Part shown: piece by piece, positions 18,323 to 27,700 of the stretch
How positions within the stretch are numbered: the stretch's first letter is position 1
Layout of the letters: the number at the start of each line of letters is the position of its first letter
Assembly: GCA_022414725.1 (NCBI GenBank)
Contig: CM039462.1
Coordinates: 33,900,156 to 33,964,155, forward strand
Reading direction: 5' to 3'
DNA length: 64,000 nt
DNA from: Microglena sp. YARC
Lineage: Eukaryota > Chlorophyta > Chlorophyceae > Chlamydomonadales > Chlamydomonadaceae
Notes under the pieces: generated by a model
Told to the model about the DNA's origin: nothing
Databases searched by the model: none
The model's input: only the letters and a program-made list of their open reading frames with translations
Made by a program: the position numbers and the translations under genes

Positions 18323-18709
18323 TCAAGGAGGGGCGACCCCGTGTGACGACACCTCCTCGACTTGTACAGGCGCTTTCAAGGTGACTTTCGAAGCCCAGCA
18401 CTCATCCTCGATCGCTTCAACACGACGATAGTTTTCAGCGACCTGCACCAAATCAACTTTGCCTTCCATTTTGGCAATAGTGATCCGCTGGGTTGCGAAT
18501 TTGATTTGCTGTTCGCTGTCCTGCTCCAATTTTAATATTCTGCGTTCAAGTACTTCTTTCTTGTGCATGTAATGGTCATTGATGGATTCAATCTCCTTTT
18601 GAAGCTTTGCATCGTAGTCGACAGTGCCATCATCTTTTACTGGTGTTCGTTTGATGCAACGACGACGAAGGTAATGAGGAGTGATCGTGATCGCTGAGTG
18701 ATTGTTCAT
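18323..18709 (-). CDS. Small coiled-coil protein
   Basis: 128 residues. A basic N-terminus (YLRRRCIKRTP) is followed by a predicted coiled coil (KLQKEIESINDHYMHKKEVL through EQQIKFATQRI). The tail is Val/Glu-rich. Not recognised. Convergent with the protease gene, with an M2 fragment (GGCAGGAACGCCCATTA, about 18,266) between. Confidence 0.5.
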   Translation of the reverse strand: MNNHSAITITPHYLRRRCIKRTPVKDDGTVDYDAKLQKEIESINDHYMHKKEVLERRILKLEQDSEQQIKFATQRITIAKMEGKVDLVQVAENYRRVEAIEDECWASKVTLKAPVQVEEVSSHGVAPP

Positions 18710-18802
18710 GTTTGATTACTTATCCCAATCATGATGCATGATGTTTTTATACTCAATAATGCAACTTGCAAGCAGTAGTAGTAGCAGGCGGGTGTATGTC
18801 CT

Positions 18803-18878
18803 CCAACAATCGACCGTCTGTCCAAGTTGTACATAGAGAATTGTAATTGATTCAATATACTGTAACATTATTGACCGG
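18803..18878. mobile_element. Solo end of the element-1 transposase family
   Basis: Same 75 bases as 15,525-15,602, ending CATTATTGACCGG; related scraps at 9,985-10,028 and 18,245. Probably the real upstream terminus missing from element 1. Confidence 0.6.
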
Positions 18879-18887
18879 AAAAACAAC

Positions 18888-19337
18888 ATGCATGGTTCTA
18901 TCAGCTTTCAAAAGGCTACGGGGTCGACTGGACCTGATGACATGTACATCACCGACGAAATAAGGGCCGTGTTTGAAGCTGTCGCACTTGGCATAGTCAG
19001 GATGTCATTCAAGTATTCGGATGGAGCTCGGTGCAATCCTCCAGCTGGCCTTGCTGTACAAAGGGGTGGGCAGGTACTAGTTCAGCAGATCATTGACACT
19101 GATTTTGATACCAGGTGTTACGACGTGTCCATTCGAGAGTTCTACACAATCAAGCTCGGCAACGAGGACCTTTACAATATTGTGCCGCAGATGCAGAGCT
19201 ATGTCAAGCCCTCGCCAGCAGGTTCGCTCACCAAGGCAAGGGCATTAGCTGCTGCGGCTGCCGCTGCTGCTGCACACGTAGCAGCACTTGCCATTGCTGT
19301 TACTGCAGACGATGCAATTACTTTTGGTTATCTATAG
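18888..19337 (+). CDS. Hypothetical protein with Ala-rich C-terminus
   Basis: 149 residues. The N-terminal 110 look globular (ITDEIRAVFEAVALGIVRMS, YDVSIREFYTIKLG). The C-terminus is an alanine run (nine Ala) leading to a short hydrophobic end. Not recognised. The ATG lies 10 bases after a transposon end, so the native start may be lost. Confidence 0.5.
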   Translation: MHGSISFQKATGSTGPDDMYITDEIRAVFEAVALGIVRMSFKYSDGARCNPPAGLAVQRGGQVLVQQIIDTDFDTRCYDVSIREFYTIKLGNEDLYNIVPQMQSYVKPSPAGSLTKARALAAAAAAAAAHVAALAIAVTADDAITFGYL

Positions 19338-19704
19338 TGAGCTTGTTCCTACCGAACTCAGTCTCAAGCTTATTCACTCAAGCAGCTTCGTGTACGGCAC
19401 ACCTAACGGTGCATGCACAACACCGAGACGCGACATTGGAAATGTAGTGTAAACACAAGCACTGTACTCTAAGGACAGCAGACGCCAACATATTCCCTAA
19501 ACGCTTCGAGAGCAGACCTACGACTTGGCTTGCTTGCGATTTTCACAAAGTTCTCTCGCGATTCTGAGACCGGAGATCGCGGAAACGCATTCAATAGGTG
19601 GGTTTGAATCTTTTGCCGGAGTGGTGGTACACTACAGTACATGGCCCAGAGATTGAGATTGCGAAACACCCGACTTAAGAAACAATCATCAAAATTTATA
19701 AACA
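19338..19704. other. Intergenic with duplicated promoter-region scrap
   Basis: A scrap of Fanzor terminus (CTTCGTGTACGGCACACC) at 19,386, then a 45-base segment shared with the upstream region of the gene at 12,222. A reverse-strand frame at 19,469-19,705 (78 codons, TTG start) is possible but unsupported. Confidence 0.4.
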
Positions 19705-20358
19705 ATGATTGACAATTCTCAACTACTTATCTGCATCTCTACCTTCGCTCTTATTTACATGGCTCGACTGAAGATTGAGCTTGAGACTGAGCGCGCTCGA
19801 AAGAAGGCAGATGCTGCTCGAGTGAATAGTATGGAGATTGAGCTTGAGAATGCTCGAGTGAATAGTATGGAGATTGAGCTTGAGAATGCTCGACTGAAGA
19901 TTGAGCTTGAGACTGAGCGCGCTCGAAAGAAGGCAGATGCTGCTCGAGTGAATAGTATGGAGCTTGAGCTTGAGCTTGAGACTGAGCGCGCAGAAGCGCT
20001 TGAGAAGCAACTGAGGTACGAGTTGTCAAGCATGACTATCGAGCAATGGAATTCCCTGAACGATAATGACAGGCGTCTCAATGAGGATCTTTGCAAACAA
20101 TACGGAATCCCCCTCCCCAACATGCAGGAGTCGTCCTACCCAGATTCAACCGAACAGGATGGCGAACGAATCTACGACAAGTGTTCCATGTGCGCCTCGA
20201 AAAACGAGTGTAAACAACGCAAAATCCATACAGATTATTACAGCCATACAAACTCGAATCTCTCTCTGTCGAATTCATTGTCGGGGTCATTCATTAATAT
20301 TCAGTGCACGGATGCGGTGGCGGATTCTCGTCCCTCATCGCCTCGCCTCGTATCGTAG
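19705..20358 (+). CDS. Single-span membrane protein with repeat coiled coil (family member 1)
   Basis: An N-terminal hydrophobic segment (LLICISTFALIYMA) is followed by nearly exact repeats built from ARLKIELETERARKKADA and ARVNSMEIELEN, a strong coiled coil to about residue 100. Then a short domain MTIEQWNSLNDNDRRL...YGIPLPNM. The same plan (anchor, repeated coiled coil, roughly 35-residue end domain) is seen at 30,447 and 56,472. Beyond about residue 165 the frame reads dispersed repeat (TGTAAACAACGCAAAATCC), so the native protein is shorter. Likely a membrane-tethered rod facing one side of a compartment; partner unknown. Confidence 0.65.
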   Translation: MIDNSQLLICISTFALIYMARLKIELETERARKKADAARVNSMEIELENARVNSMEIELENARLKIELETERARKKADAARVNSMELELELETERAEALEKQLRYELSSMTIEQWNSLNDNDRRLNEDLCKQYGIPLPNMQESSYPDSTEQDGERIYDKCSMCASKNECKQRKIHTDYYSHTNSNLSLSNSLSGSFINIQCTDAVADSRPSSPRLVS

Positions 20359-20571
20359 TCCTCGAATTAAGTGTAAACAACCATTCTTAAGTGTAAACAA
20401 CCAATGTACACATTGCTGAAAAGTTTGTATCGTTTGGTACTCGCGGGTACCTTTATTTCAAGTACCTTTCTTTATGGCCCCTGTATCTGTATCTGTATCT
20501 GTACCTGGGCATTAAAGTACCGGCCCTCTGGGCATAAAATAAAGGTACTCCAAGTACTTTACACTGTCCAC

Positions 20572-20884
20572 GGAGTTTGCTCCTTTTTCTTGTAAAACCA
20601 ATGAGTTTTATGAAACGATACACTGTTTTAGTTGATAATCGTAAATTGTGAGTACTTTTGAAAAATGCAACAACACCTCTTGCGGTTGTGCATTGAGTTG
20701 ACAATAAAAACAATTTCAACAACTCTTTGTTCGTCTCAAAAAGTTTGCTTACAAATTCACGTCGTTTTCTATTTACACCAAAGCGTTTCCACCTCCACAG
20801 AGTAGAACGACTGATGTTCGTAAACACAGAAGTTTTTAACACACCCATTCTTAACGCCAATTTTCTAACGGCGATGTCGTACAT
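20572..20884 (-). pseudogene. Element-2-type transposase, N-terminal fragment
   Basis: The first 105 or so residues match the transposase at 38,998, including the helix-turn-helix (RSTLWRWKRFGVNRKRREF). Six bases are missing in MVADLG. The catalytic domain is absent; the frame runs on into unrelated sequence with a GTATCT microsatellite. The terminus (TACAGTCGGCGGAACAG, inverted) is at 20,899-20,915. Confidence 0.85.
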
Positions 20885-21059
20885 TTATTTCCATTTTACT
20901 GTTCCGCCGACTGTAGCCGCTGTACATGTAACTCAGATACTTGTAACCTGACTCATTAGAAAACAGTGGTATGATGATGAAAATGTGTCAAGCAGTCTCC
21001 TTGGTGGATTGGATGTGACGGCCTCGTCCATCATTCTCACACACGCCATCGAAAAAGTA

Positions 21060-21154
21060 TCTGTATTGACAAGATCGGTTACAAATCTTGAATTGGTCAA
21101 CTTTTCAGAATCCCCAAATATAAGGTGTCCCAATATCAAATGTCCCTAGCTGTA
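21060..21154. mobile_element. Family A right-end fragment
   Basis: Transposase C-terminal coding scrap (CTGTATTGACAAGATCGG) followed by the TACAGCTAGGGACA terminus, inverted. Its TA end overlaps the 3' end of the ankyrin gene and supplies that gene's stop codon. Confidence 0.8.
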
Positions 21155-22984
21155 TGCAATAATCATAATCTCCCTGAAGGATGGCGATGCACGGTGCTCC
21201 TCGCCCGCGAACTCAGGATCCAAAAGAACCTTGCAGACATCGAGATGGCCTCTAATTGAGGCTTCCCTCAGTGCCTGGCTATCGTTGTCATCTGCCTTGG
21301 CACGGTGCTTCTCGCCCGCGAACTCAGGATTCATCAGAACCTTGCATACATCCACATGTCCTTCACGAGCGGCGTCACATAGTGCATGGCTTTCGTTGTC
21401 ATCTGCCTTGGCACGGTGCTTCTCGCCCGCGAACTCAGGATTCATCAGAACCTTGCATACATCCACATGTCCTTCCATAGCACCTTCCCTCAGTGCATCG
21501 CTGTTGTTGTCATCTGCCTTGGCACGGTGCTTCTCGCCCGCGAACTCAGGATTCATCAGAACCTTGCATACATCCACATGTCCTTGATTAGCGGCGTCAC
21601 ACAGTGCATCGCTGTTGTCGTCATCTGCCTTAGCACAGTGCTTCTCGCCCGCGAACTCAGGATTCATCAGAACCTTGCAGACATCCAGATAGCCTCCATT
21701 AGCGGCTAATTTCAATGCACGACTGTCGTATGCATCTGCCTTGGCACTGTGCTCCTCGCTCGCGAACTCAGGATCCATCAGAACCTTGCAGACATCCACA
21801 TGTCCTTCCATAGCGGCATTAGTCAGTGCATAGCTTAAGTCTGCATCAGCTTTGGCACGGTGCTCCTCGCCCGAGAATTCCGGATTCATCAGAAACTTGC
21901 ATACATCCACATGTCCTTCACGAGCGGCGGCACTCAGTGCACGACTGTCGTATGCATCTGCCTTGGCACTATGCTCCTCGCTCGCGAACTCAGGATCCAT
22001 CAGAACCTTGCAGACATCCACATGTCCTTCCCTTGCGGCTTTAGTCAGTATATAGTTGTAGTCTGCATCAGCTTTGGCACGGTGCTCCTCGCCCGAGAAT
22101 TCCGGATTCATCAGAACCTTGCAGACATCCACATGTCCTTCCTTAGCGGCGGCACTCAGTGCCTGGCTTTCGTTGTCATCTGCCTTGGCACGGTGCTCCT
22201 CGCCCGCTAACTCAGGATTCATCAGAACCATGCATACATCCAGATAGCCTCCCTGAGCGGCGTACCTCAGTGCATAGCTGGAGATTGCATCTGCTTTGGC
22301 ACGGTGCTCCTCTCCCGAGAACAAAGGATTCATCAGAACCTTGCAGACATCGAGATATCCTCCACTAGCGGCTAACCTCAGTGCCTGGCTGTGATTGGCA
22401 TCTGCTTTGGCACGGTGCTCCTCGCCTGTGAACTCAGGATTCATCAGAACCTTGCAGACATCCAGATAGCCTCCCTGAGCGGCGTACCTCAGTGCCTGGC
22501 CATTATTGGCATCTGCCTTGGCGCAGTGCTCCTCTCCTGCAAACTCCAGATCCATAAGAAGCTTGCACAGATCCACATGACCTCCCTTAGCGGCGTACTC
22601 CAATGACCGGATGTCGTTGTGATCTTTTAGCAATATGCTGACGACGTCGGCTCGCCCGGCCTTACACGCTATCCTCATGGGGTTCTGATTGAGATGATCA
22701 CATCTGTCCACGAGCGCCTGTGCTTCACATGCAGCGTCATCCGCGAAAGCAGTATGCATGGCTCGACTGATGAATCCTGCGTGCATCCAGCACCCGTCCT
22801 TCTGCCAACTGCCTGCTCGGCGCATGATCAAAACCACGAGGTCCATCTGAAGCGCTTCCATACCGGTCCGATTGTGCATCAAAATCTCCTCCTTCAATCT
22901 TCGACGTGACCTGAGGATGAAAGAGAGATCTTCGGTACACTGCCACAGAACATTTCTACATTTTCTGAGCGCTAAACCGACCAA
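21146..22984 (-). CDS. Ankyrin-repeat protein with 13 copies of a 37-residue unit
   Basis: 612 codons. Units of 37 residues (consensus AAREGHVDVCKVLMNPEF then AGEEHRAKADDN and a variable end) run from about residue 130 to the C-terminus, 13 times, so the helix-pair repeat has a longer loop than standard 33-residue ankyrins. High DNA identity between units implies recent expansion. The frame lacks a native start: it opens at TTG within 10 bases of a family A terminus at 22,992; the first ATG is at 22,879. The stop TAG is part of the other terminus (TACAGCTAG). The gene is therefore cut at both ends, and the ORF is a fragment or a chimera. Confidence 0.75.
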   Translation of the reverse strand: MVGLALRKCRNVLWQCTEDLSFILRSRRRLKEEILMHNRTGMEALQMDLVVLIMRRAGSWQKDGCWMHAGFISRAMHTAFADDAACEAQALVDRCDHLNQNPMRIACKAGRADVVSILLKDHNDIRSLEYAAKGGHVDLCKLLMDLEFAGEEHCAKADANNGQALRYAAQGGYLDVCKVLMNPEFTGEEHRAKADANHSQALRLAASGGYLDVCKVLMNPLFSGEEHRAKADAISSYALRYAAQGGYLDVCMVLMNPELAGEEHRAKADDNESQALSAAAKEGHVDVCKVLMNPEFSGEEHRAKADADYNYILTKAAREGHVDVCKVLMDPEFASEEHSAKADAYDSRALSAAAREGHVDVCKFLMNPEFSGEEHRAKADADLSYALTNAAMEGHVDVCKVLMDPEFASEEHSAKADAYDSRALKLAANGGYLDVCKVLMNPEFAGEKHCAKADDDNSDALCDAANQGHVDVCKVLMNPEFAGEKHRAKADDNNSDALREGAMEGHVDVCKVLMNPEFAGEKHRAKADDNESHALCDAAREGHVDVCKVLMNPEFAGEKHRAKADDNDSQALREASIRGHLDVCKVLLDPEFAGEEHRASPSFREIMIIAYS

Positions 22985-22991
22985 TTCCTCA

Positions 22992-23108
22992 TACAGCTAG
23001 GGACATTTGGTATTGGGACCATATAAGTGCTTGACATGACAGTAACATTACAAAATGCCAAGTTATCATCCATTAATTGATTCAGTAACATTACAATCAA
23101 GAACAACA
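22992..23108. mobile_element. Family A terminus and spacer
   Basis: TACAGCTAGGGACATTTGG points away from the ankyrin gene. The following 100 bases carry ATTAATTGATTCAGTA and AAGTGCTTGACATGACAG phrases that reappear at 23,780-23,830. No partner terminus before the next MITE. Confidence 0.55.
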
Positions 23109-23657
23109 TACAGTCAGAGACAGAATGTGTGGGACACCCTTACAGGTGACCCTTGAACCCAATTGATTGGGTAGGTCAGCTAAAGGTTTTGTATCAAGGT
23201 CCCAATCCTTCGTGTCCTTCATCCCGTATTTCAGCTGGCCCAGAGGATAACAATTGTAAGCTGCTAACTGACCCAGGTGGGTCGGTTGGTTGAGCGCTCA
23301 CATTTGCCTCTCCGGAAGCTGGGGTTTTAGGGGGGGGGGCGAGGGAACACAGAATACATCCGGTCGCTCCACGTTATCAGAAGCAGAAGAAGGTTCAGCA
23401 GAGTTCACGTCTAGGTTCCAGGTTGCACTATAGCCACATTGGATGCGCTTTTGACACTGTTGTGACAGTGCAGTACTTAGTGGACCTTGACGTTATTTAC
23501 CACCATCTTCTGCTTCTCAAACGTTTTAGCCCCTTCTCCTTTGTCTGACACTACTTCTTCTTCTCATGGTGATACAATATTTCACTCACATTTCCTTATA
23601 CCCATAATCAACTTTTCAAAATAAAAGGTGTCCCACAATCAAATGTCCCTAGCTGTA
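23109..23657. mobile_element. MITE family A, full copy 2
   Basis: 549 bp, almost identical to 10,050-10,606 except for a short deletion near the left third (CATTTAAGC missing). Near identity indicates recent movement. Confidence 0.85.
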
Positions 23658-24296
23658 TGATTTTGACAAGGCACAACCCTGTTTGAAGACACATCTCACT
23701 GCACCAGTCATCCTACAAGTAGGGCTGACAATTGCCAATGAATTCGTCAATTCAACAAGTTTGTGCCAAGGCATCATCCATTAATTGATTCAGTATGGCC
23801 ATACACAAGTGCTTGACATGACAGTAACATTACAATCAAGAAACAACCTATGAATTGGACAAGGAAACCTTAAACAAACTCACTAGGGGTTGTGTGAAGA
23901 AATCTGCTGCTGGGTAGCGTTCAGGATTCCTTTGATGTTAACCTCAATGAAGTCTGCTCCCATGAGAATCGAGATGGTCAGTATGCACATCAACACTGCA
24001 ATGGGGAATGCAGTGTGTGTCAGGTATATGCCAGTGTAAGGACAACAACAAGTAAAAATTAATGTTACATGACATGTTACATTGTGCAAAATAATGTTAC
24101 ATGACATTTAATGTTACATTGAATGTACAGAGGACAGCAAATTCAATATGATTCGAATGGTGTTGTTCCGCCATGGATAATAGCAAGTTGGTGAACTGGG
24201 TAGAGGGTATGGGTATGGGTACTGGAACCACCCACATATACCATGTACAATAAATACAAAAGTGCATAAATCAGTCAGTCAGTGCAGTGCATCAGC
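23658..24296. other. Intergenic
   Basis: Only a weak reverse-strand frame (23,883-24,107) with a hydrophobic core (AVLMCILTISILMGADFI), whose start lies in an ATGTTACATGACAT-type repeat. No other signal recognised. Confidence 0.35.
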
Positions 24297-24960
24297 AGAA
24301 TTTGACTATCCTGTAATCTATATCCGACCAGCTCAACTCGATATAGCATCCTGTAAGCTATCGAAAACTCGCGACAGTGCAGCAGCAGCAGCATCTAACA
24401 ACTATCCTGTAAGCTAGATCCGACAAGCTCAACTCGATATAGCATCCTATAAGCTATCGAAAACTCGCGACAGTGCAGGAAGGTAGTGCAGCAGCAGCAT
24501 CTAACAACTATCCTGTAAGCTAGATCCGACCAGCTCAACTCGATAAAGCATCCTGCAAGCTATCGAACACTCGCGACAGTGCAGGAAGACAGTGCAGCAG
24601 CAGCATCTAACAACTATCCTGTAAGTTAGATCCGACAAGCTCAACTCGATATAGCATCCTATAAGCTATCGAAAACTCGCGACAGTGCAGGAAGGTAGTG
24701 CAGCAGCAGCATCTAACAACTATCCTGTAAGCTAGATCCGACAAGCTCAACTCGATATAGCATCCTATAAGCTATCGAAAACTCGCGACAGTGCAGGAAG
24801 GTAGTGCAGCAGCAGCATCTAACAACTATCCTGTAAGCTAGATCCGACAAGCTCAACTCGATATAGCATCCTGCAAGCTATCGAACACTCGCGACAGTGC
24901 AGGAAGACAGTGCAGCAGCATCTAACAACTATCCTGTAAGCTAGATCCGACCAACTTCAC
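24297..24960. repeat. 106-bp tandem array, about six copies
   Basis: The phrase ACTATCCTGT falls at about 24,401, 24,507, 24,613, 24,719, 24,825 and 24,928: five intervals, four of 106 and one of 103, with a diverged unit before. Each unit has two half-related parts (ATCCTGTAAGCTAGATC and ATCCTATAAGCTATCG) plus a CAGCAGCAG run. No spacers and no adjacent cas-like gene, so not a CRISPR array. Confidence 0.9.
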
Positions 24961-25758
24961 CTGGTTGGTTGAACAAACGCGATTGATTGAGCTAGCAAAA
25001 GCACTTCCTGAGCAATTAGCGAACAGGCGATGCAACTCGTCGCGAAATCCTGGAAGCTTCCGAATTTCCAAGAATTGAGTGGTAACCAGCGAAAGATGTG
25101 GTGCTTCCTCGCTGCACCGAGCATATAAACCGACCAAACCCTTATCATGTTTCAGCTGAAGATCGCGACGTTCGACATGTCTATCCTGTGACAGGTCACC
25201 TTTCACCGATGCGAGCGTTTGCGGTCAGCCAGCTGTAACCAGGTCAGATCCGACACGTGTTTCTGCGAGTACGCAGCTGAATTTCCCTGCCCCACACCGT
25301 GTGTCCCGACATTATTGTCAAGCAGAGGTCTGCTTGAGACGACACGACACGTGTCCCCCACGATGCGCCCATGAAAATACGAGTGTAAACCGACATGTCA
25401 TCAGATCTTCCACGTGTTTTTCGCGCGCCTCGAATCTTCACACGAGTCCGCAACGGAATTCCAGTGCCCCACTCCTCAAGACCACGTGTCGTCTCAAGCA
25501 GGCTTCTGCTTGACAACACTATGGGAATTCTTAAGGGAGGCCGCATGCCCACGGAGTGGGGCAGTGGAATCTTCTGCTTCTCAACAGTTATAGAATTTAC
25601 AGGTTATATTTTGGGTATTCTTTTATACAATGATAAAATTAGGGGGGTTAAAGAAATATAGAGTCTATGGTTTAATCGATTTACACAAGATACAGAACAC
25701 AATACAGTTAAAAAATAGAAGAGCCATTCATTGCAAATATACAATTTAGATACAAAAT
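24961..25758. other. Gene-poor region after the array
   Basis: A reverse-strand frame from 25,206 (GTG) into the array has a plausible 80-residue protein texture (HDKGLVGLYARCSEEAP, FRDELHRLFANC) but no ATG and no family. 25,290-25,530 is an imperfect inverted repeat. 25,560-25,758 is AT-rich and empty. Confidence 0.35.
25290..25530. repeat. Imperfect inverted repeat with TCAAGCAG hairpins
   Basis: Two arms: one carries CCCTGCCCCACACCGTG and the near-palindrome TCAAGCAGAGGTCTGCTTGA; the other carries TCAAGCAGGCTTCTGCTTGA and CCCACGGAGTGGGGCAG. Related single arms occur at about 53,880-54,000 and 58,835-58,915, so this is a dispersed foldback family. Confidence 0.6.
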
Positions 25759-26820
25759 ATGAAGTCGGTGATATCTACAGAAATACATAACTTGGTAATG
25801 AACCGGATCAAATGTGTTGAAAACAAATTGGACTGGAGCATATTCAGCTGGAACAAAAGACTGACGTGGGATATTATACAATCATACCCACACAAACCAT
25901 GGAGTTGGATAGGATTAAGCATGAACCCTAATATTACAATGGACATTGTACAAGCTAATCCTGACAAACCATGGAACTGGAATTATATCAGTACTAACTC
26001 AAACGTCACTTGTGAGTTTGTGCAATCAAACATAGACAAAACATGGAACTGGTATTTGTTAAGTGAGAACTATAATTTAACTTGGGATATTGTATTAGCT
26101 AACCCGAACAAACCATGGGACTGTGATGGATTAAGTGCAAATCCTAATATAACATGGAATATTATACAAACATACCCAAACAAACCATGGAATTGGTATT
26201 GGTTAAGCATGAAACAGATCATTACATGGGACATTGTCTCAAGTAACCCTGACAAACCATGGGATTGGTATTGTTTGAGTAGAAACCCAAACGTCACTTG
26301 GGACGTCGTACAAGCCAACCCAGACAAACCATGGGATTGGAATGGATTAAGTGAGAACCCAAACGTCACTTGGGACATCGTACAAGCCAACCCAGACAAA
26401 CCATGGGATTGGAATGGATTAAGTAAGAACACAAATATCACATTAGACATCTTACAAGCGAATATAGACAAACCGTGGAACTGGTATTTCTTAAGCACGA
26501 ACAAAAAAATAACATTTGACATAGTAAAAACAAACATTGTATTGAGTAACCCAGACAAAACATGGAACTGGAAAGGATTAAGTATAAATCCCAACATCAC
26601 ATGGAATATTGTAGAAAATAACCCTGACAAACCATGGGACTGGCGGAACTTAAGCATGAACCCGGGTATGATACTTTCTGACACAGATATCTGTAATATA
26701 GTAAGAAGGCGGAGAGCAGCAACAACTATACAGAAAACATGGAGACAAGCAAACACAAACCCAAAAAATAAAATATGCCAAAGGAGACTATTATACGAAT
26801 ATAACAAACTTATTGAATGA
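25759..26820 (+). CDS. NPDKPWDW-repeat protein with IQ-like tail
   Basis: 353 residues. About 11 repeats of roughly 24 residues with consensus NPDKPWDWNGLSENPNVTWD, a repeat class known from giant viruses and without assigned function. The fixed Trp and Asn/Pro positions suggest a solenoid. The C-terminus (RRRRAATTIQKTWRQ, then NPKNKICQRRLLYEY) contains an IQ-like helix and a CxRRL motif that reappear in the gene at 42,405. A 5' AT-rich region precedes the ATG. Longer paralogues elsewhere in the same genome would be expected. Confidence 0.8.
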   Translation: MKSVISTEIHNLVMNRIKCVENKLDWSIFSWNKRLTWDIIQSYPHKPWSWIGLSMNPNITMDIVQANPDKPWNWNYISTNSNVTCEFVQSNIDKTWNWYLLSENYNLTWDIVLANPNKPWDCDGLSANPNITWNIIQTYPNKPWNWYWLSMKQIITWDIVSSNPDKPWDWYCLSRNPNVTWDVVQANPDKPWDWNGLSENPNVTWDIVQANPDKPWDWNGLSKNTNITLDILQANIDKPWNWYFLSTNKKITFDIVKTNIVLSNPDKTWNWKGLSINPNITWNIVENNPDKPWDWRNLSMNPGMILSDTDICNIVRRRRAATTIQKTWRQANTNPKNKICQRRLLYEYNKLIE

Positions 26821-27082
26821 ATAATGCAACTCAATTATAACCGCTGAACAATAGTTACACAGTTTGTAAAAGAAAAATAAATATCTTCTCCAATGCACTC
26901 GTGAAAGAAATACCATAGAATCCGGATGTCCTGGGTTGTCAAGAGCGATGGAGGCAGTTTTCAAGGGGTTGGGTCCCATGTGAATGGACATCAGGGTGGG
27001 TGGTTGTCATGCATACAAATTGGCAGCATCCAAATGCTCGTGTATGCGCGTATTTTTTTGCAAGCAAGGAATATAAGTTAGC
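26821..27082. other. Intergenic
   Basis: AT-rich start, then unremarkable sequence. No gene supported. Confidence 0.4.
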
Positions 27083-27328
27083 ATGACAAGTTTATATGAT
27101 GGTTTGGGTGTGCTGTGTCATGTCGATGATGACACAGCACACCAAGTGAGAAAGGGTGGGCTGACCATGTTGATCACTCTAGGTGCCTCAGAGTTATCTA
27201 GCTCCGCCTCAGAGTTATCTAGCTCCGTGGATTTAAATGGCGATTTGGATGTGTTGTGTCATGTCGATGATGACCAATTGAGAAAGGGTGGGTTGACAAT
27301 GTTGATCACCCTAGGTGCTGCAGAGTAA
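27083..27328 (+). CDS. Small protein with internal duplication
   Basis: 81 residues made of two copies of a 25-residue unit (LGVLCHVDDD...RKGGLTMLITLGASE and LDVLCHVDDD...LRKGGLTMLITLGAAE) around a duplicated SELSSS linker. Not recognised. The duplicated frame and conserved protein sequence despite a codon difference favour a real gene. Confidence 0.45.
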   Translation: MTSLYDGLGVLCHVDDDTAHQVRKGGLTMLITLGASELSSSASELSSSVDLNGDLDVLCHVDDDQLRKGGLTMLITLGAAE

Positions 27329-27356
27329 AAAAACAACGGAATTCACTACAGTCGGC

Positions 27357-27486
27357 GGAACAGTAAAATGAAACATATATCAGATGGAAATAAATGTACG
27401 ACATCGCCGTTAGAAAATTGGCGTTAAGAATGGTCGCTGACTTGGGTGTGTTAAAAACTTCTGTGTTTACGAACATCAGTCGTTCT
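27357..27486. mobile_element. Element-2 left-end fragment
   Basis: TACAGTCGGCGGAACAG terminus plus the first 130 bases of element 2 including the transposase start, truncated within the helix-turn-helix coding region. Confidence 0.8.
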
Positions 27487-27700
27487 GTATGTAGAAACAG
27501 AAACAGAAGATGAAGCACACTGGTTTTTTCTGAAAAAGTTGTTTGCACTCGGTTTTCTGGAAAAAGTTGTTACACTCGGTTTTTGGGGGACAGACGGCGG
27601 AACCTGTCTATTCGAGTCACACACAGGGCGACCGCTCGCATCACGGCGGAACATGTCGAGCAGCTAGCATCGATGCATGCAGCAGTATGCTATTGAGGCG

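Noticed and set aside
21231..22606. Series of plus-strand frames over the ankyrin gene
   Set aside because: Antisense shadows of the 111-bp ankyrin repeat.
24297..24960. CRISPR array
   Set aside because: Units are contiguous repeats of 106 bp with no unique spacers and no cas-like genes; the 97-bp array at 34.8 kb fails for the same reason.
26070..26834. 254-codon reverse-strand frame with hydrophobic segments
   Set aside because: Antisense of the NPDKPWDW repeats; the plus frame has the known repeat and a sensible C-terminal motif.
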